Source: Paucibacter sp. DJ2R-2 (lineage in GTDB: Bacteria > Pseudomonadota > Gammaproteobacteria > Burkholderiales > Burkholderiaceae_C). Taken from it: DNA of 64,000 nucleotides. Made by a program: the position numbers and the translations under genes. Shown piece after piece: positions 50,740 through 61,233 of this stretch; positions within the stretch are counted from its first letter, which is position 1; the number at the start of each line of letters is the position of its first letter. The stretch lies in contig NZ_JAJIRT010000005.1 of the NCBI RefSeq assembly GCF_025717675.1, positions 62,001-126,000 on the forward strand. The letters run 5' to 3'. Under the pieces are notes generated by a model. It did no database searches, was not told the DNA's origin, and worked only from the letters and a program-made list of their open reading frames with translations.

Positions 50740-52824
50740 ATGAAGAGACGCGCTTCTGATCGGCGGGCCGTCGGCGCCGCCCCATGGCTGGTGCTTGCTT
50801 CCCTGAATTGCTGTGTTGCAGCGGCTTTTGCGCAATCCAGCGATGAAAAGGGACCGGCTTTTTTTGGCTTGTCCTTGGAGCAGCTGGCGGAGGTCAAGGT
50901 GGCGGCCGCCAGCTTTGTGGCGGTGGCGCAGTCCCGAGCGCCTGCGATCGTTTCAGTGATCGGCCGCGAGGAGATCGAGGCCTGGGGTGATCGCTCGGTG
51001 GCCGATGCTTTGGCCCGCGTGCCGGGCTTGTATCGGGTCGATGCCCAAGGGTTTCAGGACCTTGGCGTACGAGGCTTGTTTGGTGGCCAGCGAGCCTGGA
51101 ATCGTCAGATCAAACTGATGATCGACGGCCAGCCACAAGCCTTTCGGCCCGATGCGGCCAATTTCCTCAGTGCGGCTTTGATGCCCATGAGCACCATAGA
51201 CCGCATTGAAGTCGTGCGAGGCCCAAGCTCGGCCTTGTACGGCGCCGATGCCTTTCTTGCCACGGTGAATGTGGTCACTCGCAAGCACTATGTGGGTGCT
51301 AACGACGCAAGCTTGCGGGCCCGTGCCTATGGTGGTCGAGCGAACGGGCTGGACTTCAGCGTGGCGGGAGGCAATGGCCGCCTGGGTTTGTTGTTCGCGG
51401 TGCAAGCGGAACGCTATCAGCTCAATTATTTGCGCGTCCCGAAAAGCTCGCCAATCCTGGGCGCTCAGCCCAGCTTGCGTGATTTGAAGTCCAGCGATGC
51501 CTGGCAGCGCCCGCTGTCCTTGCTGGCGCGCGCCAGCTTGGATACGGGCGCGCTGCAAAACCAGTTGGAGATCAACTATTCGCGCATTGACAGCGTGGCT
51601 CAGTTCTTGGATTTTGGAACGCTCAGCCCTGGCAATCGCTATTCACAATACCGCGCGCAGGCCGGTTGGCAGTCGTTCTGGGAAATCAGCCCGCAATGGC
51701 AGGCCAGGTTTCGCTGGAATTTCAGTCGAGCAGCGCCAAGCCCCGCAGAGCGACTCTCGATCAACTCAAGCACCAACTACCCCCAGAGGGACTTTTCTTC
51801 CCTGGCCAATGATTTGGGCTTGAACATCAATTGGGCGCCGAATCCCGATCACAGCTTCAATGTGGGGCTGGATCACACCGATGATCGGCAGCAGAGCATG
51901 CAGGTGACTCGGGTTGCTTCGAACGGGAGTACCAGCCTGCAGGGCAAGCCCAGTACTGCTTTGCGCTTGTCCAACACCGGCGTTTTCGCCCAATACCTGT
52001 GGCAGTTCACCGATCGCCTGGGGCTCAGCGGCAACTGGCGACAAGATGATCACAATCGTTTCGGAAGCAATCAAAACTGGCGAGCTGCTGCGGTGTACGA
52101 GCACAGCCAGCAGCTCAATGCCAAATTGATCTGGAGCACCTCGTACAAGGCACCCAGCGTGTTTGATCTGATGGCGCAGCCCTTGTACAGCGGCGATGTC
52201 GTCGGCAATGAATCCTTGCGCGCTGAGACCGCGCGTAACACCGAACTTCAGATCAACTGGCGACCCAGCCCCAAGCTCCATCTCAGTGCCAATGTCTATC
52301 AATTGGAGGTCAGAGACAAGATTGAGTTGCAGCAAACCGGGCTCAACTACCAGCCCGTCAATCGTGGGCGCTTCTCGGGTCAGGGTGCCGAGTTGGATAT
52401 TCGTTATGAAGACGGGGCGCATCGTTTGGGCCTCGCTTGGACCGGGCTGAACCTGACTGAGCGCGATCCGATTCCCTTGGTGGGCGACTTGGTCCGGCCG
52501 CCGGAGCGATTCCCTGAACACTCAGTTCGAGCGGAGTGGCGCTGGCATTCAGCAGATTTAGGGCAGTGGGCGACCGAAGTGCTCTACGCCTCGCGGCGCC
52601 ACGCCACTTTCAGCAACGCCTTCGCAAACTTCTTGACGCCCTATTCCCTGGCCCCGAGCACCCGGATGAACTTGGTCTGGACGAAGACTTGGGCCGCCCA
52701 TGAGGTACAGATGCGCATGGACAACCTGTTCAATGCCAGCTATTCCGAGGTGGGCTATGGCAGTGTTGACTTTCCCGGCAATGGCCGCAGCCTCATGCTG
52801 AGCTATCGCTATCGTTGGAACTGA
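50740..52824 (+). CDS. TonB-dependent outer-membrane receptor
   Basis: A 694-residue receptor. The signal peptide (WLVLASLNCCVAAAFA) is followed by the plug domain (VIGREEIEAWGDRSVADALARVPGLYRVD; IDRIEVVRGPSSALYGADAFLATVNVVTR), then a 22-strand barrel ending in an aromatic-containing C-terminus (LMLSYRYRWN). The canonical N-terminal TonB box is not obvious, and there is no FecA-type signalling domain. Ligand is unknown. It is divergent from the phosphodiesterase across 249 bp, which holds a GCGTC-N5-GACGC repeat. The binding lipoprotein gene follows six bases after its stop, so they are cotranscribed. Confidence 0.9.
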   Translation: MKRRASDRRAVGAAPWLVLASLNCCVAAAFAQSSDEKGPAFFGLSLEQLAEVKVAAASFVAVAQSRAPAIVSVIGREEIEAWGDRSVADALARVPGLYRVDAQGFQDLGVRGLFGGQRAWNRQIKLMIDGQPQAFRPDAANFLSAALMPMSTIDRIEVVRGPSSALYGADAFLATVNVVTRKHYVGANDASLRARAYGGRANGLDFSVAGGNGRLGLLFAVQAERYQLNYLRVPKSSPILGAQPSLRDLKSSDAWQRPLSLLARASLDTGALQNQLEINYSRIDSVAQFLDFGTLSPGNRYSQYRAQAGWQSFWEISPQWQARFRWNFSRAAPSPAERLSINSSTNYPQRDFSSLANDLGLNINWAPNPDHSFNVGLDHTDDRQQSMQVTRVASNGSTSLQGKPSTALRLSNTGVFAQYLWQFTDRLGLSGNWRQDDHNRFGSNQNWRAAAVYEHSQQLNAKLIWSTSYKAPSVFDLMAQPLYSGDVVGNESLRAETARNTELQINWRPSPKLHLSANVYQLEVRDKIELQQTGLNYQPVNRGRFSGQGAELDIRYEDGAHRLGLAWTGLNLTERDPIPLVGDLVRPPERFPEHSVRAEWRWHSADLGQWATEVLYASRRHATFSNAFANFLTPYSLAPSTRMNLVWTKTWAAHEVQMRMDNLFNASYSEVGYGSVDFPGNGRSLMLSYRYRWN

Positions 52825-52829
52825 GCATC

Positions 52830-54161
52830 ATGAGTACATCCATGTTTTCTGTGCGCAGCATCGTCGGCCTGGGTTTGATCGGTGCGGCCTTGTTGAGTGC
52901 CTGCGGCGGTGGCGGCGTTGAAGGCAGCAGCGCTCAGGCCGAAGGTCCGGTGGGCAGCATGCGTCCGGGTATTCAAGGCGAGTTGATGATTGGCGTGCTC
53001 TACCCGTTTTCCGGCACGTCCTCCGCCAACTACGACTCCCGTGAACGCTACATTCGACAGGCGGTCGCGGAGATCAATGCCGCCGGGGGCGTCAACGGCA
53101 AAACTCTGGGCTATATGGTCCGTGATACCAAGGCGGGCACCACCGAGGGCAGCGAGGCGCAAATTGGCGAGTATCTGGACCTGGTCAATGCAGGTTGCTT
53201 TGGCGTCATCGGCCCTTTGACCAGCGCCGAGGCTCTGCTGCTGGCGCCGACCATCATCAAGACGGGGGTGCCCGTGGTCGCCACCGGTCCCAGCACCACT
53301 GATCTCGACACCATGGATCGGGGAACACCTAGCGTTTTCTATCGACTGATCGTTTCCAATTCCTTTTCCGGCGGTGTGGCCGCTCAGATTGCTCGACGCG
53401 ATGGCAAGGCAACTGTCGCCATCATTCACTCCGACGATAGTTTTGGTGTGTCGGCGCGCGACAATTTCAGCAAGTCTTTTGTTGCCCGTGGCGGCGTGGT
53501 GCTGGCGAGTTCTTCGTTCAAGGCGGGCAAGACCTCGGACTTTGCGGCTGTCGTCAGCCAGGCCATGAGTGGCGGCCGGCCGGATGCGATCTACATCGCC
53601 GCCCAGTCCGCTGAGGCTGTTGGGCTGAGCAAAGATCTGGCCTCGGGTGTGGCGAAGCCGCGTCCGTCGATGTATGCGGCGAGTTCGCTCAGCACCTCGC
53701 AGTTTGTCACCACCGCGGACGCCTCGGTGGTCGAAGGCATGACCATCATGGGGGCAGACAACAACCCCAAGCGACCTGAGTACCTGGCCTTCGCAGACTT
53801 GTTTACCCAAGCCTATGGCACGCCGCCCGATGTGGGCATCAGCCCTTCCGGCTATGACGCGGTCTATCTGTTCGCGCTGGCGGCGCAGGCAGGGGGCAGC
53901 ACCGACAAAGCTTCTGTGGCCAAGTGGTTGCGTCCTGTCTCACGCCCCGACACGGCCTCGCCTTTGAAGATCACCCCCGGGCAGTTCGGCTTGGCCCTGA
54001 AGAATCCAGGCAAGGACTGGGACTATGAAGGCGCCAAGACCGCCGTGAACTGGGATGCTCGTGGCGACTTGAGCACCGGCTCGTTCATTGTCTACAGCGT
54101 CAAGCGAAACAGTGCCGGGCAACTTGCGCTGGTGCAGGTGGACCAGGTGGCGCCGGACTGA
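52830..54161 (+). CDS. Periplasmic binding lipoprotein, branched-chain amino acid type
   Basis: A 443-residue Peripla_BP_6/LivJ-like protein. The ATG at 52830 gives a lipoprotein signal with lipobox LLSAC and a Cys-Gly-Gly-Gly-Gly start after cleavage. Fold blocks are IGVLYPFSGTSS, AVAEINAAGGVNGKTLGYMVRDTK, FGVIGPLTSAEALLLAPTI, GVPVVATGPSTTDLDT and SPSGYDAVYLFALAA. No ABC permease or ATPase lies nearby, so it is an orphan that may serve sensing or ligand hand-over for the TonB receptor. A TTG at 52815 is open in frame but poorer. Confidence 0.88.
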   Translation: MSTSMFSVRSIVGLGLIGAALLSACGGGGVEGSSAQAEGPVGSMRPGIQGELMIGVLYPFSGTSSANYDSRERYIRQAVAEINAAGGVNGKTLGYMVRDTKAGTTEGSEAQIGEYLDLVNAGCFGVIGPLTSAEALLLAPTIIKTGVPVVATGPSTTDLDTMDRGTPSVFYRLIVSNSFSGGVAAQIARRDGKATVAIIHSDDSFGVSARDNFSKSFVARGGVVLASSSFKAGKTSDFAAVVSQAMSGGRPDAIYIAAQSAEAVGLSKDLASGVAKPRPSMYAASSLSTSQFVTTADASVVEGMTIMGADNNPKRPEYLAFADLFTQAYGTPPDVGISPSGYDAVYLFALAAQAGGSTDKASVAKWLRPVSRPDTASPLKITPGQFGLALKNPGKDWDYEGAKTAVNWDARGDLSTGSFIVYSVKRNSAGQLALVQVDQVAPD

Positions 54162-54242
54162 ATACCAGGTGCGGCGGCTGCATCGGGTTGATTTCAGTCA
54201 GGCAAGTGCCCAGCGCAGCCCGGCTGGGCTGATCTGTGTTCA

Positions 54243-56672
54243 TCAGCTCTTCAAGGCCAGCACCGGCCGCATGGCCATGGCCTTCAAGCCATGGTGCAGG
54301 CTGGCGAGCAAGCTCACCAAGAGCAGGCCCAGCAGGGCCAGGGTTTGCGGCCACAAGCCCATGGCTGCCCGGTCGGCAAACTGGCTCAGATAGCTCTGGC
54401 CCAGGAACCAGGACAGCGGCAGGGCCAGCAGGGCGGCGATCAACAGCAGGCCGGCGAACTCGCGCAGCAGCCGGGTCAGGGCCTGGCGCGGCGAGGCGCC
54501 GTAGAGCTTGCGCAGCACCAACTCACGTGCATGGCGCTGCACCAGATAGGCCGCCAGCGCATAGACGCCGAAGCCCGCCAGGGCCAGGGCCAGCACGCTG
54601 CTGGCCGTGACCAGCTCGGCCAGGCGCAGGTCGGCGCGGTAGGGCTCCTGCATGGCCGCTTCCACCGCCTCCAGCTGCATGGGTTGATCCGGCACATAGC
54701 GCTTCCAGATCGGCGCGATGAAGGCCTCGGCCCGCGCCAGGCTGGCGGGTTCACCATCGCGCAGGCGCAGATTGAGCACCCAGGCGCCGCGCCCTGTGGC
54801 CAGCACCTGCTCGCTGGTCTTGAGCGCGAAGGCATGGGGCTGGCTGGGTTGGCGCGTGTTCTCCAGCACCTGCCGTGGCACCACGGCGGCAACGCGCCAG
54901 CTCTGCTGACGCTGGCCCAAGCCGGTGTAGGCGAAGCGCAGTTCCTGACCCAAAGCCTCAGCGGGCTGGTTCCAGCCCATGGCGCGCAGTGCCGGCAGGT
55001 CCAGCACCGCGGTGTCCTGCGTGCCCGCACGCAGCTCGCCGCTCAGCAGGGGGATGCGGTAGAGCGCAAAGAAGTCGGCATCGACATGGATGACACGCAG
55101 CTTGCTGGCCTCTCCGGTTTGCCCATCCCGCAGAAAGCCGCCCTCCCGCTCGATCCGGCCGCTGCCGGGCACGCTGTCGCTCCAGGCCAGGGCCTGCACT
55201 TCGGGGCGCTGGGCCAGGGCCCGGCGCAGGTCTTCCGCCAGGGCCGGGCTGGCGCCATCGGGCATGCGCAGGGCCAGCACGCCGTGGGGGTCAAAGCCCA
55301 GCTCACGCGCCAGCACATGGCGGTTTTGCAGGCTCAAGACCAAGGCCAGGCTGCTGGCCAGCAAGGCCACGCCGAATTGCAGCACCGTCAGCGTGCGGCG
55401 CAGCCAGCGGCCCGAGGCGCCTTCGCTGGCCTGCCGGCCCTGCAGGGCGGCGGCCGCGTTCATGCGCCATGCCAGCCAGGCCGGGTAGAGACAGACCAGC
55501 AAGCCCAGCAAGGTGCAGCCCGCGGCCAGGCCCAGCAGGGGCAAGGCTTGCAAGAGGCTGTCCGGCACCGGCAGCTGCAGCACGCCGGCCAGCCAGGGCA
55601 CCATCAGCCAGGCCAGCAGCACCGCCAGCGCGGCCGCCAGCGCGATGCTCAGCTGCGCCTCGGCCGCGAACTGCAGCAGCAGTCGCAGGGGGCCCAGGCC
55701 CAGGCTTTTGCGCACGGCGATCTCGCGCTGGCGCTGTACCGTGCGCACGCTGCTGAGGTTGATGAAATTGAGCAGGGCCAGGCTCAAGAGCAAGGCCGCC
55801 ACCCCGCCCAGGGCCAGCAAGGCCTGCACGCGCAGGCGGCCCTCGCGGCCCTCGAAGGGCAGGCAGGTGATGGGCAGGGCTCGCATGAAAGCGGCCTTGC
55901 GGCCACCGGCCGTCCAGTCCTGCGGCAGCATCTTCATGATGGGGCTGGCGTCGAGCAAGGCTTGCGACAGCGTGCCGACTTGATCGGCGCTGGCGCCTGG
56001 GGCCAGGCGGCCGTAGATCCGCCCCGTGATCTGGAACCAGGCACTGCGCATCTCCTCGTCCAGCTCGGCGGCGGGCGAGTCAAAGCCGACCAAAGCCGGC
56101 TCGCGCAGCGTGCTCTGCGAGCCAGCATCGGGCAGCAGGGCGCAGACGCTGAGCGGGTGCTTGCCGGCACGGAGCACGCGGCCCAGCGCCCGCTGCTCGC
56201 CGAAGAGTTGGCGGGCCAGGCTCTGGCGCAGGGCGATGGTGTCGGGCCGGGCCAGGCAGGCTCGCAGATCGCCCTCCACGCTGCGCAGGCCGAACAGCTC
56301 GACGGCGCTGGCGTCCAGGGCCAGCACGGCGCTGCGCTGTTGGCGCTCGCCCACGCGCAAGGTCAGCCAGTCGCTGCTGCTGCGGCTCAAGTGCTGGAGC
56401 GGCGCGCCGGATTTCTGCAGCGCCTCGTGCAGGGCAAAGGGCGCACCCAGAAACCAGTCCTCCTGGCGGCCCGGCATATTGCCGTGGAAATCGAGCATCA
56501 CGATGCGCTCGGGTTCCTGCAGCGCCGGGTCGGGCCGGTAGCGCTCGCCCAGCATCACCGCCAGCAGGTAGCTCGCGGCCAGGGCCAGGGCCAGGCCCAA
56601 GATCAGCACCGAGGCATTGAAAGGGTCGGCCCGCAGCTGACGGGCCGCCACACGAAGGTCCAGAAAGCGCAT
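54243..56672 (-). CDS. MacB/FtsX-type ABC permease (second copy)
   Basis: An 809-residue permease with two MacB periplasmic-core plus FtsX units. Membrane helices are near residues 20-40, 280-310, 340-360, 390-415, 430-450 and the last 150 residues. The cytoplasmic coupling sequence [22 protein letters not shown] is present, and repeated as RHARELVLRKLYGASPRQ. The stretch MLDFHGNMPGRQEDWF is shared with the upstream paralogue ([15 protein letters not shown]). It starts 20 bases after the first permease. It probably forms a heterodimer with that paralogue for efflux of a peptide or toxin. Confidence 0.87.
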   Translation of the reverse strand: MRFLDLRVAARQLRADPFNASVLILGLALALAASYLLAVMLGERYRPDPALQEPERIVMLDFHGNMPGRQEDWFLGAPFALHEALQKSGAPLQHLSRSSSDWLTLRVGERQQRSAVLALDASAVELFGLRSVEGDLRACLARPDTIALRQSLARQLFGEQRALGRVLRAGKHPLSVCALLPDAGSQSTLREPALVGFDSPAAELDEEMRSAWFQITGRIYGRLAPGASADQVGTLSQALLDASPIMKMLPQDWTAGGRKAAFMRALPITCLPFEGREGRLRVQALLALGGVAALLLSLALLNFINLSSVRTVQRQREIAVRKSLGLGPLRLLLQFAAEAQLSIALAAALAVLLAWLMVPWLAGVLQLPVPDSLLQALPLLGLAAGCTLLGLLVCLYPAWLAWRMNAAAALQGRQASEGASGRWLRRTLTVLQFGVALLASSLALVLSLQNRHVLARELGFDPHGVLALRMPDGASPALAEDLRRALAQRPEVQALAWSDSVPGSGRIEREGGFLRDGQTGEASKLRVIHVDADFFALYRIPLLSGELRAGTQDTAVLDLPALRAMGWNQPAEALGQELRFAYTGLGQRQQSWRVAAVVPRQVLENTRQPSQPHAFALKTSEQVLATGRGAWVLNLRLRDGEPASLARAEAFIAPIWKRYVPDQPMQLEAVEAAMQEPYRADLRLAELVTASSVLALALAGFGVYALAAYLVQRHARELVLRKLYGASPRQALTRLLREFAGLLLIAALLALPLSWFLGQSYLSQFADRAAMGLWPQTLALLGLLLVSLLASLHHGLKAMAMRPVLALKS

Positions 56673-56692
56673 GGTGCGGCGGCCTCCTTCAG

Positions 56693-59098
56693 TCAGTCGC
56701 GCAAGGCCAGGATGGGCCGCATGGACATGGCCGCCAGGGCATGGCGCAGGCCGGCCAGACCGCTCATCAGCAAGGTGACCAGCGTGGCCGCCAGCATCGG
56801 CCAGCCGCCCATCTGCGCGCGCTCGACAAAGCCACTCAGGTACTGCTGGGCGATCCACCAAATCAGCGGCAGGCTGATCAGGGCAGCCAGGCCCAGCAGG
56901 GGCGCGAACTCCTTGATCAAGAGCGCGGCGATGTGACGGTGGCCGGCACCGTGCAGCTTGCGGATGACGATCTCCAGCGCCGCGCGGCGCACCGTGTAAG
57001 CCGCCAGGGCGTAGACGCCAAAGGCGGCCAGCAGCAGGGCCAGCAGGCTGGTCGCGGCGATCAGGCGGCCGATATTGCGGTCCAGGCGGTAGCGCTGGGC
57101 CAGCTCTTCGTTCACGCTGTTCATCACCAGCACATCGTCCGGAAAGTAGCGCGGCCAGGCCTCGCTCACGGCCGCACGCAGGGCGGCCATGTCCGGGCCG
57201 TTGAGGGTCAGCACGCTGTGGCCGTTCTGATGCAGCATGAAGAGCTGGGGCTGTTGCAGCTGGCGCGCCGACTCTTGGCGGATGGCGCCGGCCACGGCGA
57301 CCACGCGCACCTGCAGCTCATCGGAGCGGATGATCTGCCCCAGTGCCTCCTGGGGCGATGCGTAGCCGAGAGATTGGGCTGCGGTGGCGTCGATCACAGC
57401 GGGCCAGACTTCCTTGGCCGCCTCGGGGCCGCGGGGTGGCTGCTCGGGGATCTGAACACCCTCCAGGCTGCCGGCCAGGAAAGGGATCTCGTAGCTGCGG
57501 AAGAAGCCCGCATCGCCGGCGCTGTTGCGGGTCGAGACCTTGGTCTCGCCGCGCACCATGGTGGTCACGCTGCCGATGCCGTTGCGGCCCGGGATGTCGT
57601 CGCTCATTCCCAGCTGCTTGACCGCAGCCTGGGCTTGCAGGACATCGAACAGGCCGCGCTTGGCCTCTCGCTTGGCGGTCTCGGGCAGGTCGATAGCCAG
57701 CAGGCCTTCGGTCTTGAAGCCTGGGTTGATGCGGGCCACGAACTCGCTTTGCCAGACCACCACCACGGCGGCGCCCGACAAGGTCAGCGCGGCGCCGAAC
57801 TGCAGCACCGTCATGGCGCGGCGCAGGCGGCGGCCGGCTGCACCTTCGCTTTGTTTGCGGCCTTGCAAAGCCGGTGCACAGTGCACGCCCAGGGCCACGC
57901 GCGCCGGGTAGAGCCCGGTCAGCGCACCCAGCAGCAGGCAAGCCAGGGCCAGGCTGATCAGCTGCGCCGGGGCGAACAACTTGGTGGCGAACTTCACATC
58001 GAGCAGATCGGCAAAGCCCGGTGCCAGCAACCAGGCCAGCAGCAGGCCCACGCCGCCGGCCAGCAAGGCCACCAGGCTGGACTCCAGCACGAACTGCAGT
58101 CCCAGGCGCGCCGGGCTGGCGCCCAGGCTCTTGCGCACCGCAATCTCGCGTTGGCGGCGCAGGGTGCGCACGCTGCTGAGGTTGACGTAGTTGATGGCAG
58201 CCAGGGCCAGCATGGTCAGCGCCATGAGGCTGAGTGCGCTGTACAGCATCAGCCGGGTCTGGCTGCCGCTGCCCTCGAAGGGGATGCGGGTCAGGGGCAC
58301 GGCGCGCACGAAAGCAGTCTTGCGGCCACCGGCGCGCCACTCGGGCGGCACCTCGGTCGTGCCGGGACTGCGGTCGAAGATGGACTGCATCAGGGTGCCG
58401 AGCTGTGCCGCACCGGCGCCGTCGGCCAGGCGGGCGTAGACATTGCCGTTGATGTAGTACCAGGCGCTCAGCATCCACGGCGCTTGGTTGGCCGCTGGCG
58501 ATTCGAAACTGGCCAGCACATCGAACTCCAGCTCGCTGTTGGCGGCCTGGCGCGGCAGCAAGGCGGCCACGGTCATTTCCTGGCCGCGCATGCGCAGGCG
58601 CTGGCCCAGCACATCGCTGCTGCGGCCGAACAGGCGCTCGGCGGCGCTGGTGGTGAGTGCCACCGTGTCCGGCTTGCTCAGCGCCGCCTTCACATCACCG
58701 CTCAAGGCCTTGAGGCCGAAGATGTCGACCAGCTCTGGGTCGGCGAACATGATGCGGTTCTTGCTGATCTGCTCGCCCACGCGCAGGCCGAGGTTGCTCT
58801 CCGTCACCCGCGCCACATGGCTGAGCGGCGCTTTCGCATCCCGCAGGGCGGAGCGGAAGACATAGGGCATGGAGCTGAACCAGTCGTCGTTGCGACCGGG
58901 GATGTTGCCCTTGAATTCCAGGCGTACGACCCGGTCGGGCCGCGGCACGCTGGGGTCAGGCAGCCAGCGGTCATTGAGCAGCAGGGCGATCAGATAGGCC
59001 GCGGCGATGGCCACGGCCAGGCCCAGCACCACCACCAGGGAGTAGGCAGGTTCGGCCAGCAGCTGGCGCCAGCTGACGCGCAGGTCTTTGAGTTTCAT
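56693..59098 (-). CDS. MacB/FtsX-type ABC permease (first copy)
   Basis: An 801-residue permease paralogous to the next gene, with the same 8-helix double layout (first helix [20 protein letters not shown]; coupling loops [22 protein letters not shown] and [19 protein letters not shown]). It begins 16 bases after the ATPase stop. The frame is open upstream into the ATPase gene, but [14 protein letters not shown] is the family start. Together with the ATPase and adaptor it forms a MacAB-like tripartite system lacking its own outer-membrane channel gene here. Confidence 0.88.
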   Translation of the reverse strand: MKLKDLRVSWRQLLAEPAYSLVVVLGLAVAIAAAYLIALLLNDRWLPDPSVPRPDRVVRLEFKGNIPGRNDDWFSSMPYVFRSALRDAKAPLSHVARVTESNLGLRVGEQISKNRIMFADPELVDIFGLKALSGDVKAALSKPDTVALTTSAAERLFGRSSDVLGQRLRMRGQEMTVAALLPRQAANSELEFDVLASFESPAANQAPWMLSAWYYINGNVYARLADGAGAAQLGTLMQSIFDRSPGTTEVPPEWRAGGRKTAFVRAVPLTRIPFEGSGSQTRLMLYSALSLMALTMLALAAINYVNLSSVRTLRRQREIAVRKSLGASPARLGLQFVLESSLVALLAGGVGLLLAWLLAPGFADLLDVKFATKLFAPAQLISLALACLLLGALTGLYPARVALGVHCAPALQGRKQSEGAAGRRLRRAMTVLQFGAALTLSGAAVVVVWQSEFVARINPGFKTEGLLAIDLPETAKREAKRGLFDVLQAQAAVKQLGMSDDIPGRNGIGSVTTMVRGETKVSTRNSAGDAGFFRSYEIPFLAGSLEGVQIPEQPPRGPEAAKEVWPAVIDATAAQSLGYASPQEALGQIIRSDELQVRVVAVAGAIRQESARQLQQPQLFMLHQNGHSVLTLNGPDMAALRAAVSEAWPRYFPDDVLVMNSVNEELAQRYRLDRNIGRLIAATSLLALLLAAFGVYALAAYTVRRAALEIVIRKLHGAGHRHIAALLIKEFAPLLGLAALISLPLIWWIAQQYLSGFVERAQMGGWPMLAATLVTLLMSGLAGLRHALAAMSMRPILALRD

Positions 59099-59114
59099 GG
59101 GCGTGCTTTCGGGT

Positions 59115-59792
<678 letters not shown>

Positions 59793-59837
59793 GGGGTGTT
59801 CCTTCCTCGTGGAGTGTTCTGGGCAAATGGGGTGGGG

Positions 59838-61082
59838 TCAGGTCTTGAGCTTGAGCAGCGGCGCGTCGCCGTAGGCGCGCACCTTGGAAACGATCACGCG
59901 CTCGCCGGGCTGCAGGCCGTCCAGCACCTCGATGCGGCCGGCTGCACGGCGGCCCAGGCGCACCGTGCGGCGCTCGGCGGCGCTTCCTTCGGCATTGAGC
60001 ACATAGACCCAGGCGCCGCCGCTGTCGCCGTAGAAGGCGCCGTCGGCTATCAGGCGGGCGCGGCTGGGCTGGCCCAGCACGATGCGGGCGTCCAGGCTCT
60101 GGCCGGCCTGCAGGGCCGGCGGCATGCCCTGGCTGAATTCCAGCTCGACACCGAAGCGGCCGTCCTTCACCTGCGGCAGGCGCTGGCTGACGGTCAGGGG
60201 CCAGGTCTTGCCTGCGGCCTCCAGCGTCGCTTGCAGGCCTTTCTGCACGCGCGCCAGGTAGAACTCATCGACATTGCCGGCCAGCTTGAAGCTGGCGATG
60301 TCGTCGATGCGGCCGAGGCGGTCGCCCGGCTTGACGCTGCTGCCCACCTGCAGGCTGAAGCCGCTGAGCTGGCCGTCGCGCGGCGCCCGGGCGGAAAGGC
60401 CGGCGGCGGCCTGCCGCACCACGGCCAGGCCTTCGCTGAGGCCCTTGACCGCGCGTTCCATCTCGGCCACGGCCTGCTCACGGGTGCGGATCTCGGCCGC
60501 GCCGTCCTCGCGCGCCTGGGCCAGCAGGCGCTGCTGTTGCTCGCGTTTGAGCTGCGCATCCTCCAGCACCGATTTGGAGACAAAGCCCTGCGCGGCCAGG
60601 CTTTGCTGGCGGGCCAGGTCGTTCTCGGCCCGGGTCAGCTCATGCTGCAGACTGCTGAGGTCGCGGCGCAGCATGCTCTGTGCATTGGCCAGCGCCGTGC
60701 GCTGCATGGCTAGATTGGCCTGCTGCTGGGCCACCTCGGCCGAGCGCTGCAGCACCTCCTGCTCGCGCTGCGGGTTGGACAGGCGGTAGAGCAGGGCGCC
60801 GGCCTTGAGCATGTCGCCGTCGCGCACCAGCACCGCGTCGACGCGACCGGCGTCGGTCGCATCCAGCAGAACCTGGTGGGCCGGCACGACCTGGGCGCGC
60901 AGGGTCAGCTCATCGCGGAATTCGCCGTCGGCCACGGTGGACAGGCTCAGCTCGCTCAGCGGCACCGACAGGCCGCGCGGCACGCTGAGGTAGAGCGCGG
61001 AGGCCACCGCCAGCGCGGCCAGGCTGAAACCGGCCCAGCGCAAGGCGCGGGCGTACTTCTTCTTCGGCAGGGGGCGGTCCAT
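59838..61082 (-). CDS. HlyD/MacA-type periplasmic adaptor
   Basis: A 414-residue membrane-fusion protein: N-terminal anchor (RWAGFSLAALAVASALYLSV), split lipoyl domain (HQVLLDATDAGRVDAVLVRDGDMLKAGALL and SARAPRDGQLSGFSLQVGSSVKPGDRLG), a long coiled-coil hairpin (about 100-225) and beta-barrel plus membrane-proximal domains. The start MDRPLPKKKYARALRW at 61082 is chosen because the upstream in-frame ATG at 61151 lies inside the -24/-12 promoter and would be untranscribed. It is first gene of the efflux operon and divergent from its sigma-54 regulator. Confidence 0.88.
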   Translation of the reverse strand: MDRPLPKKKYARALRWAGFSLAALAVASALYLSVPRGLSVPLSELSLSTVADGEFRDELTLRAQVVPAHQVLLDATDAGRVDAVLVRDGDMLKAGALLYRLSNPQREQEVLQRSAEVAQQQANLAMQRTALANAQSMLRRDLSSLQHELTRAENDLARQQSLAAQGFVSKSVLEDAQLKREQQQRLLAQAREDGAAEIRTREQAVAEMERAVKGLSEGLAVVRQAAAGLSARAPRDGQLSGFSLQVGSSVKPGDRLGRIDDIASFKLAGNVDEFYLARVQKGLQATLEAAGKTWPLTVSQRLPQVKDGRFGVELEFSQGMPPALQAGQSLDARIVLGQPSRARLIADGAFYGDSGGAWVYVLNAEGSAAERRTVRLGRRAAGRIEVLDGLQPGERVIVSKVRAYGDAPLLKLKT

Positions 61083-61139
61083 GGCGGCGCCGGTGACGGG
61101 GGGCAGGCGGTGCAAGTTCGCATTCATTCCGGTATTGAA

Positions 61140-61155
61140 CGCAAAGCGCATGCCA
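61140..61155 (-). promoter_or_regulatory. Sigma-54 (-24/-12) promoter of the efflux operon
   Basis: On the minus strand TGGCAT-GCGCT-TTGCG matches the sigma-54 consensus at 9 of 11 fixed positions, with GG and GC exactly 12 bp apart. The transcript would start near 61129, leaving a leader of about 47 bases to the ATG at 61082. Two activator palindromes lie 67-128 bp upstream. Confidence 0.65.
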
Positions 61156-61195
61156 GCTTGTACTGCCTGGTTTTCGGGCGCAATGGCGCCGGGCC

Positions 61196-61211
61196 TGTCC
61201 GGGAGCGGACA
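61196..61211. promoter_or_regulatory. Activator site 1, TGTCCG-N4-CGGACA
   Basis: TGTCCG-GGAG-CGGACA is a perfect 6-bp-arm dyad with the same arms and spacing as site 2. Its centre is 42 bp (four helical turns) from that of site 2, so two regulator dimers could bind on one face of the DNA. Confidence 0.65.
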
Positions 61212-61233
61212 CCCGGCTGCCGCTTCGCCTGAA

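Noticed and set aside
46078-54161. Whole island as a recently acquired mobile element
   Set aside because: No integrase, transposase, tRNA junction or flanking repeats were seen, and base composition is not clearly different by eye.
61083-61151. Adaptor start at ATG 61151
   Set aside because: This ATG lies inside the predicted -24/-12 promoter, so it would not be in the transcript; the start at 61082 gives a normal membrane-anchor N-terminus.
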